Numbered from the stretch's first letter, positions 27,050 to 35,006 are shown. The stretch: DNA of 64,000 bases from Clostridia bacterium (GCA_017453205.1 JAFTKO010000008.1:91218-155217); one strand, 5' to 3'. Translations and numbers: made by a program. The notes: a model not told the origin generated them from the sequence alone.

Positions 27050-28279
27050 ATGTCAAGAACATTTCCAACCATCACCATCACCGACAAAGCCGAAAAAATG
27101 CTCCGCGGCGGGCACGTTTGGGTATACGCCGACGAAGTCCTCGCCCTTTCGCAAACCCCCGAAAACGGATCCCTCGTTGACGTCCTCACGCAAAAAGGAC
27201 GCTATCTCGGCACCGGCTTTTACAACGCCAACTCCAAGATCCGTGTGCGCGTGGTCTCCAAAAATGCCAACGACCGCTTTGACGCCGCCTTTTGGGAGCG
27301 CAAGCTCCGTTGGGCGCTCGACTACCGCCGCGCCGTAATGGGCGAACAGGATTTTCGTTGCTGCCGCCTCATCTTCGGCGAAGCCGATGCCTTCCCCGGA
27401 CTCACGGTCGACCGTTTTGACAGTATCCTCGTCACACAGGTCCTTTCACTTGGCATTGAACAGATCAAAGAAACGCTGTACGCCACGCTGGTTCGGCTGC
27501 TCCGCGAGGAATTTGGACAAAAGATTGACGCACTGTACGAGCGCAACGACGTTGCCATCCGCGAGCTGGAGGGCATGAAGCAATACACCGATTTTTGGTC
27601 GGGCGACGGACTTGCCACCGACCTTGACGGAAAGACGACCATCACCGAAAACGGCATCGTCTACGAGGTGGACTATATCCACGGACAAAAAACCGGCTTT
27701 TTCCTCGATCAAAAATACAACCGCGCCGCCATTCGCAAGATCGCACAGGGGCGCCGCGTGCTCGACTGCTTTACCCACACGGGGTCCTTTGCCCTCAACG
27801 CCGCCGCCGCGGGCGCAGAGTTGGTCAATGCCGTGGACATTTCGGCGGATGCGATCAAGTTAGCAGAAGCTAACGCACGCCGAAATTCCTTGCAGCACAA
27901 TATGAAATTCACTTGTTGCGATGTTTTCGATCTATTAACAGAGTTAGCAAACGCCAACCAAAAGGATTATGACTTTATTATCCTCGATCCTCCCGCGTTT
28001 ACCAAGAGCCGTGACACCTTAAAAAATGCCATTAAGGGCTACAAAGAGATCAATCTCAAAGCCATGAAGCTTCTTCCCCGCGGCGGTTACCTTGCTACCT
28101 GCTCCTGCTCTCACTTTATGACCGAAACTTACTTCAAGCAAATGCTCCACAACGCCGCTGCGGACGCCGGCGTCGGTCTCCGTCAGATCGAAGCCCGCCA
28201 ACAGTCCCCCGACCACCCCATCCTTTGGAATGTCCCCGAAACCGATTACCTCAAATTCTTTATATTTCAAATCGTGTAA
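27050..28279 (+). CDS. RlmI-like 23S rRNA cytosine-C5 methyltransferase
   Basis: A 409-residue SAM-dependent methyltransferase that modifies ribosomal RNA. An N-terminal PUA domain (residues about 1-75, ITITDKAEKMLRGGHVWVY) is followed by an EEHUD-type middle and a Rossmann domain: VLDCFTHTGSFALNAAAAGA (SAM site) and ILDPPAFTKS with the catalytic-loop prolines. CSCSHFM near the C-terminus holds the expected cysteine. Length and domain order match the RlmI/RlmQ group; which cytosine is methylated cannot be told. Single-gene unit, followed by a strong hairpin. Confidence 0.9.
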   Translation: MSRTFPTITITDKAEKMLRGGHVWVYADEVLALSQTPENGSLVDVLTQKGRYLGTGFYNANSKIRVRVVSKNANDRFDAAFWERKLRWALDYRRAVMGEQDFRCCRLIFGEADAFPGLTVDRFDSILVTQVLSLGIEQIKETLYATLVRLLREEFGQKIDALYERNDVAIRELEGMKQYTDFWSGDGLATDLDGKTTITENGIVYEVDYIHGQKTGFFLDQKYNRAAIRKIAQGRRVLDCFTHTGSFALNAAAAGAELVNAVDISADAIKLAEANARRNSLQHNMKFTCCDVFDLLTELANANQKDYDFIILDPPAFTKSRDTLKNAIKGYKEINLKAMKLLPRGGYLATCSCSHFMTETYFKQMLHNAAADAGVGLRQIEARQQSPDHPILWNVPETDYLKFFIFQIV

Positions 28280-28307
28280 TTTAAACTTTATAAACTTCTT
28301 TAACTTT

Positions 28308-28420
28308 GCGGGGGAGAGGGAGAACTTTTTTGTAAAAAAGCTCTCCCTCTCCCCCGCGCCCCCTCTCTCTTTCAAAAAATTTTTCACGTATTTATAAGAA
28401 TTAAATTTTAAAATCTATGC
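28308..28420 (+). repeat. Large hairpin with R1-like tail, after the methyltransferase gene
   Basis: GCGGGGGAGAGGGAG (28308-28322) pairs with CTCCCTCTCCCCCGC (28343-28357), and the inner arms CTTTTTT/AAAAAAG pair too. The following bases (a CCCC run, CTTTCAAAA, TTTTCACGTATTTATA, TTAAATTTTAAAAT, TGCGCTTTTA) track the R1 linker step by step, so this is a diverged R1 module A, probably also serving as a terminator. Confidence 0.6.
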
Positions 28421-28559
28421 GCTTTTATTTTAGAAAAAGAATTGATATCTTTCTAAAATTTTATTAAAAATATAGTTAAAGAATCTATGATAAAGGCTAT
28501 TTTTAATTATTTGTTTATTTTCCCATTTATTAAACTTTTTTGGTGAGGGGGATATATTT

Positions 28560-28910
28560 TCTCAAAAAAGCATGCTTGTTATGGCAAGGCAACTTTTAGC
28601 CGTCTCCTTGGTGGGAAGGCGCCTAAGGTTACTGTTGCACGATAATAGTACCACTGACGTTTTACGGCAAACAACTTTTAGCCTCCTCCTTTGGGGGAGG
28701 TGGCGAGCAACGCAAGACGGAAGGAGTACTTGAAAAAACCTTTCCAATAGACAACTCCCTCACCCGCTGACGCGGGAGCGTGAAGTCGTCTTGACGACTT
28801 CACGGTGACAAGGCGTAGCCTTTGACGGAAGGAGTCCTTTCAAAAAAGCAACTTTACAATGGGTAACTGTCTCGTGGGAGCCCCTTATGCAAAAAGAGAC
28901 TCCCACGAAA
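28560..28910. repeat. Cluster of palindromic intergenic repeats
   Basis: Fills the gap before murC; no gene seen. It holds a twice-used CAACTTTTAGCC, a CTCCTCCTTTGGGGGAGG hairpin, two copies of GACGGAAGGAGT, the hairpin CCCGC/GCGGG, a perfect 12+2+12 inverted repeat CGTGAAGTCGTC/GACGACTTCACG at 28779-28804, and TCGTGGGAG/CTCCCACGA at 28872-28908 just after murC. The GGGGGAGGTGGC...GACGGAAGGAGT pattern is like intergenic repeats I recall from Ruminococcaceae genomes. Confidence 0.65.
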
Positions 28911-28921
28911 ATATGATTCAT

Positions 28922-30322
28922 TTATAATTCTAACCGATCAAACACTTGATAGATATCCCCGGCGCCCATAACGATGACGAGGTCGCCGTTGCGAGCCTCT
29001 TTTTTGATCGTCTCGGCAACGGCGTCAAAGGAGCCGCAATAAGTGGCTTTTTCACCGATGCGATCGGCAAGCGTTTTTGAGGTCACGCCGTAGATGTTCT
29101 CCTCGCGCGCGGCGTAAATGTCAGCAAAATACACGCGGTCGGCATCTCCAAACGCACGGGAAAATTCCTCCAACAATCCCGCAGTACGGCTGTAGGTATG
29201 CGGCTGATAAGCACACAGCACGCGGGCAAAGCCAAGCTCTTTTGCGCCCGCAAGCGTCGCTTTGATCTCGTCCGGATGATGCCCGTAGTCATCGTAGATG
29301 ACGGCGCCGCTCGGCAGTTCTCCCTTGTATTCCATGCGACGGTTGGCGCCCCGAAAGCTTGCAAGTCCGTCCGCCACCTTCTCGGGAACGATGCCGCAAA
29401 GCGTCGCCGCGCTTGCGGCCGCCAAGGCATTGTAGAGGTTGTGTTTGCCCACCGTCCGCATTCGGACACGGCAAAGGACTTCCCCTCTGCGGCAAAAATC
29501 AAATGCGGTCTCGCCAAGCTCACGGCAAATATTTTTCGCAGTAAAATCCGCAGGCGCGTCAAGGGCAAAGGTCACCTTTTTTCCCGCAAAAGGAGCAAGC
29601 GCAGTCACGCTTTCGGCATCGTCGGCATTATAGAGCGCCGTACCGTCCTTGCCCGTCCGTTCCGCATATCGCAAAAACGAGGTACGGATCTGTTTCATAC
29701 TGTGAAAATAATCGACATGATCCATTCCGATATTGAGGATCACCGCCAGCGTAGGATTAAAATCAAGGAAAGAATCCATGTACTCGCAGGCTTCAAAAAC
29801 GATGTGCTCCCGCGCGCGACCGATGCGGCACGGGGAATTTCCAAGCGACGGCAGTGACGCACCGCAAAGCACGGTGGGATCCCCCGCAGCAAGGAAAATG
29901 CTCGCACACATTGCCGTGCAGGTGCTCTTTCCGTGCATGCCCGCCACACCCACGCAAGCGCCGAAGCCCGTCATTAGGTAGCCCAGATAGTCGGCGCGCG
30001 AGAATAACGGCTTGCCCGCTTGCTTTGCCGCCACATATTCGGGATTTTGGGCATCGATGGCAACAGTATAGACCACAGCATCATAGTTCTCCACATGGGA
30101 GGCGTCATGTCCGTAATCCACGCGGATGCCTTGTGCTTCGAGTGCCTCGGTCACCGCGGTTTTGGTTCGATCCGAACCTCCGACTGTCAGCCCGTTGTGC
30201 GCCGAAAGCTCCGCCAACGCCGACATACTGATGCCGCCGATGCCGATGAAAAAAATACTCCGACAGTTCCTCAACGCCTCTGCGATTGCCACCGCACCGT
30301 AATGTGTGTTCTCCACAGACAT
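28922..30322 (-). CDS. murC: UDP-N-acetylmuramate--L-alanine ligase
   Basis: Adds L-alanine to UDP-MurNAc, the first amino acid of the peptidoglycan stem, using ATP, in the cytoplasm. 466 residues, normal length. Seen: N-terminal UDP site FIGIGGISMSALAE, P-loop GMHGKSTCTAM (S/T before K pattern of Mur ligases), central TLAVILNIGMDHVDYF, and C-terminal IYDDYGHHPDEIKATL, which is the MurC signature. It stands apart from a dcw cluster. Ribosome site GAAGGGAGAAAAGAC before the ATG. Confidence 0.96.
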   Translation of the reverse strand: MSVENTHYGAVAIAEALRNCRSIFFIGIGGISMSALAELSAHNGLTVGGSDRTKTAVTEALEAQGIRVDYGHDASHVENYDAVVYTVAIDAQNPEYVAAKQAGKPLFSRADYLGYLMTGFGACVGVAGMHGKSTCTAMCASIFLAAGDPTVLCGASLPSLGNSPCRIGRAREHIVFEACEYMDSFLDFNPTLAVILNIGMDHVDYFHSMKQIRTSFLRYAERTGKDGTALYNADDAESVTALAPFAGKKVTFALDAPADFTAKNICRELGETAFDFCRRGEVLCRVRMRTVGKHNLYNALAAASAATLCGIVPEKVADGLASFRGANRRMEYKGELPSGAVIYDDYGHHPDEIKATLAGAKELGFARVLCAYQPHTYSRTAGLLEEFSRAFGDADRVYFADIYAAREENIYGVTSKTLADRIGEKATYCGSFDAVAETIKKEARNGDLVIVMGAGDIYQVFDRLEL

Positions 30323-30528
30323 GTCTTTTCTCCCTTCTTTTTTCCAAGTGTGAAGTGAAACTTAAAATTGTAACCGAAATCCGACTTTTTTCTCCAAAAT
30401 CATTTACACACGGCTTGGAAATTCACAAAAATATCTATCATTCTTTGAATATTCATCACAAAAACATTTTATACTATATACATCAGAAAAAACACTGAAA
30501 GTAAAATCACCGAACGGAGGAAATCACC

Positions 30529-30834
30529 ATGCAGATCACAGATATTAAAGTCAGAAAGCTTTTTGATGAAGGACCGATGAAGGCTATTGTTTCCGTCACC
30601 TTTGACGGTCAGCTTGCCGTTCACGACATTAAGGTCATCAACGCGCGCGATAAATTCTTTATCGTCATGCCCAGCCGCAAGAACCCCGATGAAAGCTACC
30701 GCGACATTGTACATCCCATCAATGCGCAATTCCGCGGAATGCTGGAAGAAGCGGTGATTACGGCTTACGAAGCCGCTGTTGCCGAAGCGCAAGCCGCCGA
30801 GAACACGGAAACCCCCGCGCCCGAAACGGTATAA
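30529..30834 (+). CDS. spoVG: SpoVG family regulator
   Basis: A 101-residue SpoVG homologue: small nucleic-acid-binding protein tied to sporulation, septation and envelope gene control in Bacillota. The start MQITDIKVRKLFDEGPMKA and the block FFIVMPSRKNPDESYRDI are near diagnostic. The C-terminal tail rich in A and E (AVAEAQAAENTETPAPET) is typical. GGAGG lies 8 bases before the ATG. It is divergent from murC. A candidate TATACT -10 is at 30470-30475, but I cannot assign a convincing -35 or sigma-H site. Confidence 0.95.
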   Translation: MQITDIKVRKLFDEGPMKAIVSVTFDGQLAVHDIKVINARDKFFIVMPSRKNPDESYRDIVHPINAQFRGMLEEAVITAYEAAVAEAQAAENTETPAPETV

Positions 30835-30850
30835 ACCGCAAATTTTGAAA

Positions 30851-30878
30851 GACTGCCGCACCGCGGCGGTCTTTTTTT
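30851..30878 (+). terminator. Terminator of spoVG
   Basis: GACTGCCGC (30851-30859), loop ACC, GCGGCGGTC (30863-30871), then seven T. Confidence 0.92.
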
Positions 30879-30898
30879 GCGGAGTAAGGGAAATGATC

Positions 30899-31131
30899 AG
30901 AGTGCAGACCTAAAGTACAAAAAATGTCAAATTGTACAAAGTCTTTAGTCGCTTTTTCTTTGACCATATAGGCGCAAAGAAAAAGCTTGCAAAAAGAAAG
31001 CGCCGAAAAAGGATTTCGCGCTCTGCGGAGCGCGAGGAGGGCTCCGCGCCCTCCACTGCGCGAGCTTTTGAAAAAGCTCGACCAAAACTTTCAGCAAACT
31101 GACAAAACTCGTTAGTTTTGTCTACAGGCTC
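30899..31131. repeat. R2 element, copy 1 (MITE-like, 233 bp)
   Basis: Nearly identical to 47804-48037. Ends: GAGTGCAGACC at the left and GTCTACAGGCTC at the right, which are inverted repeats of each other (GAG..TGTAGAC). Inside: GCTTTTTCTTTG pairing with CAAAGAAAAAGC, a GC-rich palindromic block (GCGCTCTGCGGAGCGC and GGAGGGCTCCGCGCCCTCC), and CGAGCTTTT/AAAAGCTCG. No coding frame. The right end lies 3 bp from the stop codon of the next gene. Confidence 0.88.
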
Positions 31132-31134
31132 AAA

Positions 31135-31638
31135 TTATATTTCCCCGTGCGCCAACAACACCGTATCCCGCCGCAAAGACAGCGTCCCGAAGGTCCGCAT
31201 TCCCGTGCCGACACTGCCGGGATTGAAGAGATACATGGGGCGGGTCAGCGTCTTTTGCCCGATCACGCGCCCCTTGGGGATCACCTCCGAAAGCGGCTGA
31301 TGCGTATGTCCAAACAGTACAATGTCGGCACCGATCTCGGCAGCGTGAGAGATCAGCGCACCGATCCCGCCCTTGACACCGTACAAATGCCCGTGCGTGG
31401 CAAGCACCGTGTGTCCCTCGAGCGCGATAACGATCTCGTTGGGCGCGTCTGTGTCGGAGGACCAATCACAATTCCCGCGTACTGCATAAAGAGGTGTGTC
31501 TCCGAGTTCCGTGGCATTGGCATCGCGCAAGCCGTCCCCCAAAAAGAAGACCGCGTCGATACGACCGGGCTGGCGTTCGATCGCCTCTTTCATCCCACTG
31601 CTTCTACCGTGTGAATCCGAAAAAATCAAAATTTCCAA
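31135..31638 (-). CDS. YfcE/MJ0936-type phosphodiesterase
   Basis: A 167-residue metal-dependent phosphodiesterase of the YfcE family, substrate unknown. Motifs in order: FSDSHGRSSG, FFLGDGLRD, VRGNCDWS, THGHLYG, FGHTHQP and NPGSVG, the full set of metal ligands. The start is a TTG at 31638, set by AGAGGA seven bases upstream and by the motif that follows at once; no ATG fits. Promoter at 31671-31699. Confidence 0.9.
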   Translation of the reverse strand: MEILIFSDSHGRSSGMKEAIERQPGRIDAVFFLGDGLRDANATELGDTPLYAVRGNCDWSSDTDAPNEIVIALEGHTVLATHGHLYGVKGGIGALISHAAEIGADIVLFGHTHQPLSEVIPKGRVIGQKTLTRPMYLFNPGSVGTGMRTFGTLSLRRDTVLLAHGEI

Positions 31639-31670
31639 GTTATTTTCCTCTGCGTTTGAACTTCCCTATT

Positions 31671-31699
31671 ATTATAGCATTTCGACGCGCATTTGTCTA
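31671..31699 (-). promoter_or_regulatory. Sigma-A promoter of the YfcE-type gene
   Basis: TAGACA (31699-31694), 17 bp, TATAAT (31676-31671) on the minus strand. Confidence 0.75.
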
Positions 31700-31811
31700 C
31701 CCGTTGGCAAATTTTTTGCAGATGTTTTTTCGAGTTGCTGTGCCAAAAGCACCGTTGTTCCCATATACTGCCCATGAAAGCACGATGAATGGAAAGGAGT
31801 TTTACAAGAAT

Positions 31812-32042
31812 ATGCAACTCGATCAAAAAATGCTGAACCGTCTGCTTGCTATGAACGACGACCAACTGGGGGACTTGATCAAGAACATCGCAACAGAGGC
31901 GGGCATCGATCCCGCGACACTGGGGCTCAACCCCAATAATATCTCACAGATCCGCCAAGCGCTGGGCGGTGCCACCGAACAGGATCTGCAACAGTTGAAC
32001 ACCATGTACGACGCCTATAAACAAAACCGTCGGAAACCTTGA
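31812..32042 (+). CDS. Small protein of unknown function (first of three)
   Basis: A 76-residue, mostly helical, soluble protein: two helices (QKMLNRLLAMNDDQLGDLI, ISQIRQALGGATEQDLQQL) around a short GIDPATLGLNPNN turn, ending in basic KQNRRKP. I know no function. The ATG at 31812 follows AAGGAG by 12 bases, a little far; the ATG at 31785 (MNGKEFYKN) is the alternative. It heads a compact run with the two next genes (23 and 12 bp gaps). A CATATACT sequence at 31762-31769 resembles a sigma-E -10, but with no matching -35. Confidence 0.6.
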   Translation: MQLDQKMLNRLLAMNDDQLGDLIKNIATEAGIDPATLGLNPNNISQIRQALGGATEQDLQQLNTMYDAYKQNRRKP

Positions 32043-32065
32043 TGTAAGAGAGGAGGAATCTCCCT

Positions 32066-32557
32066 ATGGAAGAAGAAAAGCAAGGAACCTCCGCCGCGCC
32101 GTCGGCTGATATGCTCGGTGCTTTACTCTCCAACCCCGATCTGCTTCGGCGCATCGGTTCGATCATGAGCGCCGCAACACAAAACACGGGGGCGCCGTCT
32201 CCCGATACTTCGTCCGCAAAAACCAATGAAGCCGGCTCCGAGGTCTCGGCATCGGCGTCCGACACTCCCGCATCGACCCCGACGGCGGGCGGGATCCCAT
32301 TGGATGGCTTGGGGGCGGTCTTATCCGATCCCTCCATGCTCGCAAAGATTCCACAGATCATGGCGGTCATGAAGCCAATGCTGGCATCCATGGCGCCGCC
32401 AAAAGCCGAGCACGAGCACTCTCCGTCCTCACCCGAGCTGTGCCGCGACCATCTGCTCTTGGCACTCAAGCCCTTTTTGTCGCCCGAGCGGCGCGAGGCA
32501 GTGGACTCGATCATTCGCATTTCCAAGCTTGGCGCCGTGTTTAAGCAATTGAAATAA
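32066..32557 (+). CDS. Small acidic protein with an internal duplication (second of three)
   Basis: A 163-residue protein of unknown function. Two similar segments, MLGALLSNPDLLRRIGSIM (from residue 15) and GLGAVLSDPSMLAKIPQIM (from about 85), point to an internal duplication; a low-complexity T/A/S/P stretch joins them. The end, LLLALKPFLSPERREAVDSI then ISKLGAVFKQLK, is helical. Short helical proteins with LLxDP-type repeats are common in Clostridia, but I cannot name a family. Good ribosome site (GAGGAGG). Confidence 0.65.
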   Translation: MEEEKQGTSAAPSADMLGALLSNPDLLRRIGSIMSAATQNTGAPSPDTSSAKTNEAGSEVSASASDTPASTPTAGGIPLDGLGAVLSDPSMLAKIPQIMAVMKPMLASMAPPKAEHEHSPSSPELCRDHLLLALKPFLSPERREAVDSIIRISKLGAVFKQLK

Positions 32558-32569
32558 GGAGGGGTGACG

Positions 32570-33031
32570 ATGTATTCGAGATACCATGACCGCCCCGTAC
32601 ACGTGCCCGAAAATTACAGCGGGTGCGCGTTTTCCGACCGTCCGGCCAAAGAAACACCACCTGCGGCACCCTACCGCTTGGATGTGGGAAAGCCGACACC
32701 CGCACCGTCGAGCGACCGAAAGGATCCTTCCGTCATGCCGCCCCCACCGCGCGCCGTGATCATCCCCAAAAAAGATGACGCACCGCCTCCTCCGCCTCCC
32801 GCCGAGGAAAAAGAGCGGCATGAACCCCATGAGGAAAAAAGAGAACATCACGACGCGGCGTTCCTGCAACCCTTTCAAGGGCTCTTCGGTCACATCGGGC
32901 ACGCCTTTCCGTTCTCCCACGGACTGGGCTTTGACGAGCTGCTTTTGCTCGGTCTGATCATTCTGCTCTCGCAAAACGAGGGAGACTCCGATGTCGTTCT
33001 TTGGCTGGCGTTGCTGCTGTTTTGCGGATGA
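32570..33031 (+). CDS. Proline/histidine-rich protein with hydrophobic C-terminal tail (third of three)
   Basis: A 153-residue protein of unknown function. Residues 1-100 are disordered, with PPPPRAVIIP and a charged run EEKERHEPHEEKREHHD. The last 35 residues form two hydrophobic segments split by acidic turns: DELLLLGLIILLSQNEGD and VVLWLALLLFCG. I recall similar tails in clostridial proteins near spore genes, a weak link. The ATG at 32570 is 7 bases from AGGAGG; a GTG two codons earlier overlaps that site. Its stop codon lies inside the 10-bp target duplication of an R1 element. Confidence 0.65.
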   Translation: MYSRYHDRPVHVPENYSGCAFSDRPAKETPPAAPYRLDVGKPTPAPSSDRKDPSVMPPPPRAVIIPKKDDAPPPPPPAEEKERHEPHEEKREHHDAAFLQPFQGLFGHIGHAFPFSHGLGFDELLLLGLIILLSQNEGDSDVVLWLALLLFCG

Positions 33032-33036
33032 TCTGA

Positions 33037-33329
33037 CACGGCAACAGCATTTATATTTTTTTAAGGATGAGGCTGGGATCGAATGTAACCATGTGGACCA
33101 TTTTGGGTGGTGGTAACCGCTTTCTCCCACGGAGAAAGTGTAATGGTTGGCGGGAGCTATTGTTTGGAACAACGTACTAACATTCCTATACCGTCAGAAA
33201 ACTACCGAAAGAGGAACAGACATTCCCGTGATAAAATATAAAATTCGTTGAAAGTTCTTGAGGGGGCGTGGGGGAACTTCTTGAAAGAAGTTCCCCCACA
33301 AAAAACTACAAGTAAATGCTATTACCGCA
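33037..33329 (-). mobile_element. R1 element, copy 4: 293 bp, end repeats and 10-bp target duplication
   Basis: Flanked by a perfect direct repeat GATGATCTGA (33027-33036 and 33330-33339). The left end CACGGCAACAGCATTTA and the complement of the right end TGCGGTAATAGCATTTA agree at 13 of 17 bases. Read on the minus strand: module A hairpin 33299-33268 (GTGGGGGAACTTCTT arms), long linker, module B with AACCATT/AATGGT stem (33147-33142 with 33102-33097) and inner CTTTCTCC/GGAGAAAG hairpin. No transposase frame, so it must move in trans. Confidence 0.85.
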
Positions 33330-33348
33330 GATGATCTGAAAAAAAGAC

Positions 33349-33377
33349 TTGATTTTCGTCCGATTTTATGGTATCAT
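33349..33377 (+). promoter_or_regulatory. Sigma-A promoter of the VanZ-phosphoesterase gene
   Basis: TTGATT (33349-33354), 17 bp, TATCAT (33372-33377). The leader then holds a hairpin, CGCACAC/GTGTGCG (about 33391-33417), just before the start. Confidence 0.78.
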
Positions 33378-33431
33378 ACTCATAAAGGGATCGCACACGC
33401 GTATCAAGTGTGTGCGAAATGGGTATATATT

Positions 33432-34676
33432 ATGAAAAAGAAAACGAAATTACTGCTCCTGCGCGTGCTTTTGGGCGTGCTGATCCTTGCAAATATGGTT
33501 GTCATCTTCCTGTTCTCCGCACAAAACGGCGAGGAATCGGGAAAGACCAGCGGCGAGGTGACCAAGGTAGTTGCGGAGGTCACCGTCAAGGATTTTGCGC
33601 AAAAGCCCGCACAGGAGCAAACCAAGATCATCGAAAAAATGCACCCCATATTGCGAAAGCTGGCGCACATGACCGAGTTCGGCTCGCTTGGTGCCTTGAT
33701 CTTCTTATTGCTTCTGACTTGGAAAGGGAGTGTTTGGTGGCGCTTTGGCGCCTCCTTGGCAGGGACCTTTCTCTACGCCTGCACCGATGAATTACATCAG
33801 CTGCTTGCCGAGGACCGCGGTCCGCAATTTATCGATGTCCTCATCGACACCTCGGGAGCGCTCATCACCTGTTCCGTGCTCCTTGCGGTCGTTCTGCTCA
33901 TCAAACACAAAAAAGGAAAAAAATCTTCGCATATGCAAACAACACACTACGAAATCAAAAGCACTGTCAAAGATCTGCGCCTCCGTTTGGCACTGGCATC
34001 CGATCTGCACGGCTGTGAGACCGACGAGATCCTTGCCTGCTTGCGCAAGGAACAGCCCGACATGATCTTGATCCCGGGCGACTTGACCGATGACGCGGGA
34101 CTCCGCGACAAGGACAATGCCTGTTATCAATTCTTGCGGGACTGTACCGCCATCGCCCCCACCTACTACTCGCTCGGCAACCACGAGCTGGCATGCTACC
34201 ACAAGGGCAACCCTTGGCGGCATCCGCATCCCCGATCCGTGCCCGCCGAGGTCAAGGCGCGCATTGCCGACACAGGCGCGGTCCTGTTGGATAATGAAAG
34301 TGTTTTGCACGGTGTTGTGCGCATTTGCGGGTTGACCTCGGGCATCAACGGCAAAAAGAACGAACCCGACGCGACAGCGCTCAAACGCTTTGCAAGCGAG
34401 TCCGGCTACCGCATTTTACTCTGCCACCACCCCGAATATTTTATGCCCTACATCAAGGAAACAGACATCGAGCTGACGGTCTGCGGACACGCGCACGGCG
34501 GTCAGTGGCGCTTTTTCGGACGGGGGACCTACGCACCCGGGCAAGGGATCTTCCCCAAATACACTGCGGGCGTCCTTGAAAACCGTTGCGTCATCAGCCG
34601 CGGGCTCGGCAACCATACCCGCATCCCCCGCATCTTCAACAAGCCCGAGCTTGTTATCATTCACATTCAATCATAA
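33432..34676 (+). CDS. VanZ-like membrane domain fused to a metallophosphoesterase
   Basis: A 414-residue fusion. Residues 1-160 are VanZ-like: helix LLGVLILANMVVIFLFSAQNG (SAQNG is typical), RKLAHMTEFGSLGALIFLLL, and YACTDELHQLLAEDRGPQFIDV, the family core with its EH/DELHQ motif. A basic link KHKKGKK leads from about residue 175 into a calcineurin-type phosphoesterase: ASDLHGCE, IPGDLTDD, LGNHELA, LCHHPEY, CGHAHGGQWR, with all metal ligands. Topology suggests the enzyme is cytosolic. The ribosome site is poor and a hairpin precedes the ATG. An internal ATG (residue 168) after AAAGGAAAAAAA could yield the enzyme alone. Thioredoxin follows by 21 bp. Confidence 0.85.
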   Translation: MKKKTKLLLLRVLLGVLILANMVVIFLFSAQNGEESGKTSGEVTKVVAEVTVKDFAQKPAQEQTKIIEKMHPILRKLAHMTEFGSLGALIFLLLLTWKGSVWWRFGASLAGTFLYACTDELHQLLAEDRGPQFIDVLIDTSGALITCSVLLAVVLLIKHKKGKKSSHMQTTHYEIKSTVKDLRLRLALASDLHGCETDEILACLRKEQPDMILIPGDLTDDAGLRDKDNACYQFLRDCTAIAPTYYSLGNHELACYHKGNPWRHPHPRSVPAEVKARIADTGAVLLDNESVLHGVVRICGLTSGINGKKNEPDATALKRFASESGYRILLCHHPEYFMPYIKETDIELTVCGHAHGGQWRFFGRGTYAPGQGIFPKYTAGVLENRCVISRGLGNHTRIPRIFNKPELVIIHIQS

Positions 34677-34697
34677 AAAACAAAGGAGAATAAAAAA

Positions 34698-35006
34698 ATG
34701 TCAGTCATCACCATTACTTCCGAAAATTTTGAAACCGAGGTTCTGACCTCCGAAAAGCCCGTGCTCATCGACTTTTGGGCAGCATGGTGCGGTCCTTGCC
34801 GCATGCTCTCCCCCGTGGTCGACGAGATCGCCGAGGAGACTCCCGACATCAAGGTCTGCAAAGTCAACGTGGACGAGCAGGAAGAGCTCGCCGCCCGCTT
34901 TGGCATCATGAGCATTCCCACGCTCCTCTGCTTCCGCGACGGAAAGCTCGTCAATCAAATGGTCGGCGTGCATCCCAAGGCGGAAATTCTTGAAATGCTG
35001 AAGTAA
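34698..35006 (+). CDS. trxA: Thioredoxin
   Basis: A 102-residue thioredoxin that reduces disulfides in the cytosol. Active site WCGPC at residues 30-34, the conserved FWAAWCGPCRMLSPV context, D25, and the cis-proline loop MSIPTLLCF are all present. It has AAAGGAG before the ATG and seems cotranscribed with the VanZ fusion gene. Confidence 0.96.
   Translation: MSVITITSENFETEVLTSEKPVLIDFWAAWCGPCRMLSPVVDEIAEETPDIKVCKVNVDEQEELAARFGIMSIPTLLCFRDGKLVNQMVGVHPKAEILEMLK

Noticed and set aside
30440-30475. Sigma-H promoter for spoVG
   Set aside because: A TTTGAAT and a TATACT are present but no AGGA-type -35 at the right distance; the sigma-A alternative has a 19-bp spacer. Left unassigned.
33410-33790. 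Frameshift or split in the VanZ-phosphoesterase gene
   Set aside because: The overlapping open frames are shadows; one frame holds both domains continuously with all motifs.
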